Shown here piece after piece: positions 62,067 through 64,000 of a DNA stretch of 64,000 nt. Position numbers and translations under genes: made by a program. The first letter of the stretch is position 1; the number at the start of each line of letters is the position of its first letter. The DNA is from Verrucomicrobiota bacterium (GTDB taxonomy: Bacteria > Verrucomicrobiota > Verrucomicrobiia > Limisphaerales > J093), in assembly GCA_016716505.1 (NCBI GenBank), contig JADJWF010000003.1:496001-560000 (forward strand), in the 5' to 3' direction. Below the pieces are notes generated by a model. The model had not been told where the DNA came from and ran no database searches. It was given only the letters and a program-made list of their open reading frames with translations.

Positions 62067-63251
62067 TCACCGGCAGGAGTCGCACACCGCTCCGCATTGT
62101 GCCGGCCCCTTGCCGGCCGGGGCCTCGGCGGCGTGCCGGGCATCCCATTCCCGGACCTTGGCAATGACGTAGTCCACCTCCGCCTCGGTCAGCTCGGGGT
62201 ACATGGGCAGGCTGATGCAGCAGGCGGCGTTGGCCTCGGCGTTGGTCAGCGGGCCGACGAGGCGCGCGCCCTTGCCCCACGGGAAGCCGGCCTGTTGGTG
62301 GATGGCGATGCTGTAGTGGGTCTTGGCGTCAATGCCTTCCTTGACCAAGAAGTCCAGGAGCGGGTCGCGCCATTCGGGCTTTTTGGTCTCGATGACGTAC
62401 AGGTGATACACGTGCCGGTAGCCGGGCAGTTCGACCGGCAGGTCAATGGTCCGACAGTCCTTCAGCCCGGCGGTGTAGCGGGCGGCCCACTTCCGGCGCA
62501 GGTCGTTCCAGGCGTCAATGTGCTTGAGTTTGGCGCTGAGCACTCCGGCATGCAGGTCGTCCAGCCGGCTGTTGAAGCCGAAGGAGTGCACGTTGCGCTG
62601 GTTGGAGCCGTGGTTGCGCAGCTTGCGCACGCGCGCGTCAATGTCCGGGTTGTTGGTCACCACCGCGCCGCCGTCGCCGAAGGTGCCGAGATTTTTCTGG
62701 ATGATGAAGCTGGTGGTGGCCGCGTCGCTCAGTTCGGCAATCTTGAAGCCCCGGCCGTGCGCACCGATGGCTTGGGCGTTGTCCTCGATGAGCTTGAGCC
62801 CGTGTTTGTCCGCGATCTTGCGGATGGCGATCATGTCCGCGCACTGCCCGTAAAGGTGAACCGGGATGATGGCCTTGGTGCGGGGCGTGATGGCCGCCTC
62901 GATCTTGTCCGGGCAGATGCACTTGGTCTTGGGGCAGCAATCCACGAACACGGCCGTGGCGCCGGCGATCCAGATGGCCTCGGCGGTCGCAAAGAAGGTG
63001 TTGGGATGCGTGATGACCTCGTCGCCGGGGCCGATGCCCAGAGCCATGAGGGTCAGCCAGATGGCGTCGGTGCCGTTGCCCACGCCGATGGCGTACTTGG
63101 TGCCGGAGTAGGCGGCCAGCTCGGCCTCGAACTGCTTGAGCATGGGCCCCTGCACGTAATTACCGCTGAGCAGGACCTTTTGCAGGTTGGCGTCAATCTC
63201 GGCCTGGATGTTCCGGTACTGGCGGACGTGTCCGTAGAATTCAACTTTCAT
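62067..63251 (-). CDS. DegT/DnrJ/EryC1/StrS aminotransferase with Cys-rich C-terminus
   Basis: A 394-residue cytoplasmic sugar aminotransferase: YAIGVGNGTDAIWLTLMALG, IEDNAQAIGAHGRG, and the Schiff-base lysine in SFIIQKNLGTFGDGGAVVTN, followed by GFNSRLDDLHAGVL. It should transaminate a ketosugar with glutamate. ATG 63251 is chosen because the frame runs far upstream as non-homologous sequence. The C-terminal 12 residues (QCGAVCDSCR ending) contain three cysteines and are not part of the normal fold. Confidence 0.94.
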   Translation of the reverse strand: MKVEFYGHVRQYRNIQAEIDANLQKVLLSGNYVQGPMLKQFEAELAAYSGTKYAIGVGNGTDAIWLTLMALGIGPGDEVITHPNTFFATAEAIWIAGATAVFVDCCPKTKCICPDKIEAAITPRTKAIIPVHLYGQCADMIAIRKIADKHGLKLIEDNAQAIGAHGRGFKIAELSDAATTSFIIQKNLGTFGDGGAVVTNNPDIDARVRKLRNHGSNQRNVHSFGFNSRLDDLHAGVLSAKLKHIDAWNDLRRKWAARYTAGLKDCRTIDLPVELPGYRHVYHLYVIETKKPEWRDPLLDFLVKEGIDAKTHYSIAIHQQAGFPWGKGARLVGPLTNAEANAACCISLPMYPELTEAEVDYVIAKVREWDARHAAEAPAGKGPAQCGAVCDSCR

Positions 63252-63447
63252 GGGAAGGCGATCGGTTTCGTTCAGAAAAACTGCGGGCGAGCGCCGGCGG
63301 CTGACAAGTTTTTTCGCGCCGTCGGCCGATGCGGCGGGCTTCCCCGGCGTCCCCCAAACTTGCGAACGCGCCCGGTGATCGCTCGATCTTGCACCGTCCC
63401 GACTTGAGTCACTTTCGGCGGCGGCGCAATCTCTCCCCTCCAACAGT

Positions 63448-64000
63448 ATGCGTCCGAACGTCCTCATCGCCCAGTCCGGCGGCCCGTCTGCGGTCATCAA
63501 CAATTCGCTGCGCGGAGTCATTGATTTCTGCCACGAACATCCCGACACCTTCGGCCGAGTGTTCGGCGGCTGGCACGGCATCGAGGGCGTGCTCAAAGAG
63601 GAGTTGCTCGACTTGTCCGCCCAGGACCCGCGCGAGCTTCGCCTGCTCGAAACGACGCCCGCGGCCGGCGCCATCGGCACCTGCCGCTACAAGCTCAGGG
63701 AAAAGCAGCGCGAGGACTTCCAGCGCGTCGTGGACGTGTTCAAGGCGCACCACATCGGCTTCTTCTTTTACATCGGCGGCAACGACTCGATGGACACCGC
63801 CCACAAGATCGCGGCGCTCGCCCGCGACAAGGGCCTGGACCTGATCGCAACCGGCGTGCCCAAGACGATTGACAACGACGTGGGTGACGCGGACTTCAAG
63901 CTGGTGGATCACACGCCCGGTTACGGTTCCACCGCGCGGTATTGGGCGGTGAACCTCCTCGCCGCCAACGAGGAAAACGCCGGCTCCTGTCCGGCCGACC
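63448..64000 (+). CDS. 6-phosphofructokinase, PPi-type (cut by window edge)
   Basis: The first 184 codons of a phosphofructokinase are visible, starting at ATG 63448 with RPNVLIAQSGGPSAVINNSL. GGNDSMDTAHKIA corresponds to the donor-binding loop and VPKTIDNDVG to the substrate site. The lysine in PKTIDND, where ATP-dependent enzymes have PGTIDND, indicates a pyrophosphate-dependent enzyme by established family rules. The GGWHGIEGVL segment is also characteristic. The gene continues past the window. The 196-bp gap before it is divergent with the aminotransferase gene. Confidence 0.92.
   Translation, partial: MRPNVLIAQSGGPSAVINNSLRGVIDFCHEHPDTFGRVFGGWHGIEGVLKEELLDLSAQDPRELRLLETTPAAGAIGTCRYKLREKQREDFQRVVDVFKAHHIGFFFYIGGNDSMDTAHKIAALARDKGLDLIATGVPKTIDNDVGDADFKLVDHTPGYGSTARYWAVNLLAANEENAGSCPAD

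Noticed and set aside
1..64000. CRISPR arrays, tRNA, rRNA, insertion sequences or prophage genes
   Set aside because: I looked in the gaps for regular repeats, tRNA-like T-loops and transposase-like frames and saw none. A tRNAscan or Infernal search would settle the RNA part.

Overview
The window is GC-rich chromosomal DNA from a member of the phylum Verrucomicrobiota. The evidence is a 49-residue small basic protein at 36275-36424 of a kind I know only from Verrucomicrobia and Chlamydiae. It also has a planctomycete/verrucomicrobial (PVM-type) bacterial microcompartment (BMC) operon, many secreted carbohydrate-active and FG-GAP repeat proteins, and a multiheme cytochrome fused to TPRs. GTG and TTG starts are common and Shine-Dalgarno sequences are mostly not visible, so several starts rest on family length or signal peptides. 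I found no rRNA, tRNA, CRISPR array or insertion sequence.

1-10.8 kb: a BMC operon under a divergent DeoR-type regulator. In order it encodes a PduL-type phosphotransacylase, two BMC-H shell proteins, an acetate-kinase-type enzyme, a beta-carbonic anhydrase, a third BMC-H, a BMC-P, a CoA-acylating aldehyde dehydrogenase, two more BMC-P, a class II aldolase, a lactate/malate-type dehydrogenase and an unassigned TIM-barrel-like protein. The set fits L-fucose/L-rhamnose breakdown: the aldolase releases lactaldehyde, which is oxidised to an acyl-CoA, moved to phosphate and used to make ATP. Unusual points are the carbonic anhydrase, three BMC-H with three different pore motifs, a frameshift that removes a C-terminal targeting-like helix from the aldolase, and the unassigned last gene.

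10.8-31 kb: two cyclophilins, hypD-hypE without other hydrogenase maturation genes, a minus-strand block of exported proteins (lipoprotein, ceramidase-like, Tat-exported aminotransferase-like, FG-GAP/UnbV, five-heme membrane cytochrome), ferrochelatase with a hotdog thioesterase, a tandem GH43-like protein, a dienelactone hydrolase and a URO-D family protein.

31-49.5 kb: a compact thyA / class V aminotransferase / amidase / folA operon, a sialate O-acetylesterase, the small basic protein, an RsuA/RluB pseudouridine synthase, an FG-GAP gene split by one base, a vanadium haloperoxidase-like protein, a cupin / membrane protein / glutaredoxin / lipA operon with 4-bp overlaps, a truncated isomerase remnant, a fungal-like cystathionine gamma-synthase homologue, and smc.

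49.5-64 kb: a GH172 (DUF2961) protein, a small membrane protein, then a plus-strand set for rhamnogalacturonan-type glycans: a SUMF1-like/PcRGLX-like (PL26) fusion, a 1110-residue six-hairpin protein and a GH105-like hydrolase. These could supply rhamnose to the BMC at the left end. The window closes with a Gfo/Idh/MocA oxidoreductase, a DegT aminotransferase and the start of a PPi-type phosphofructokinase.
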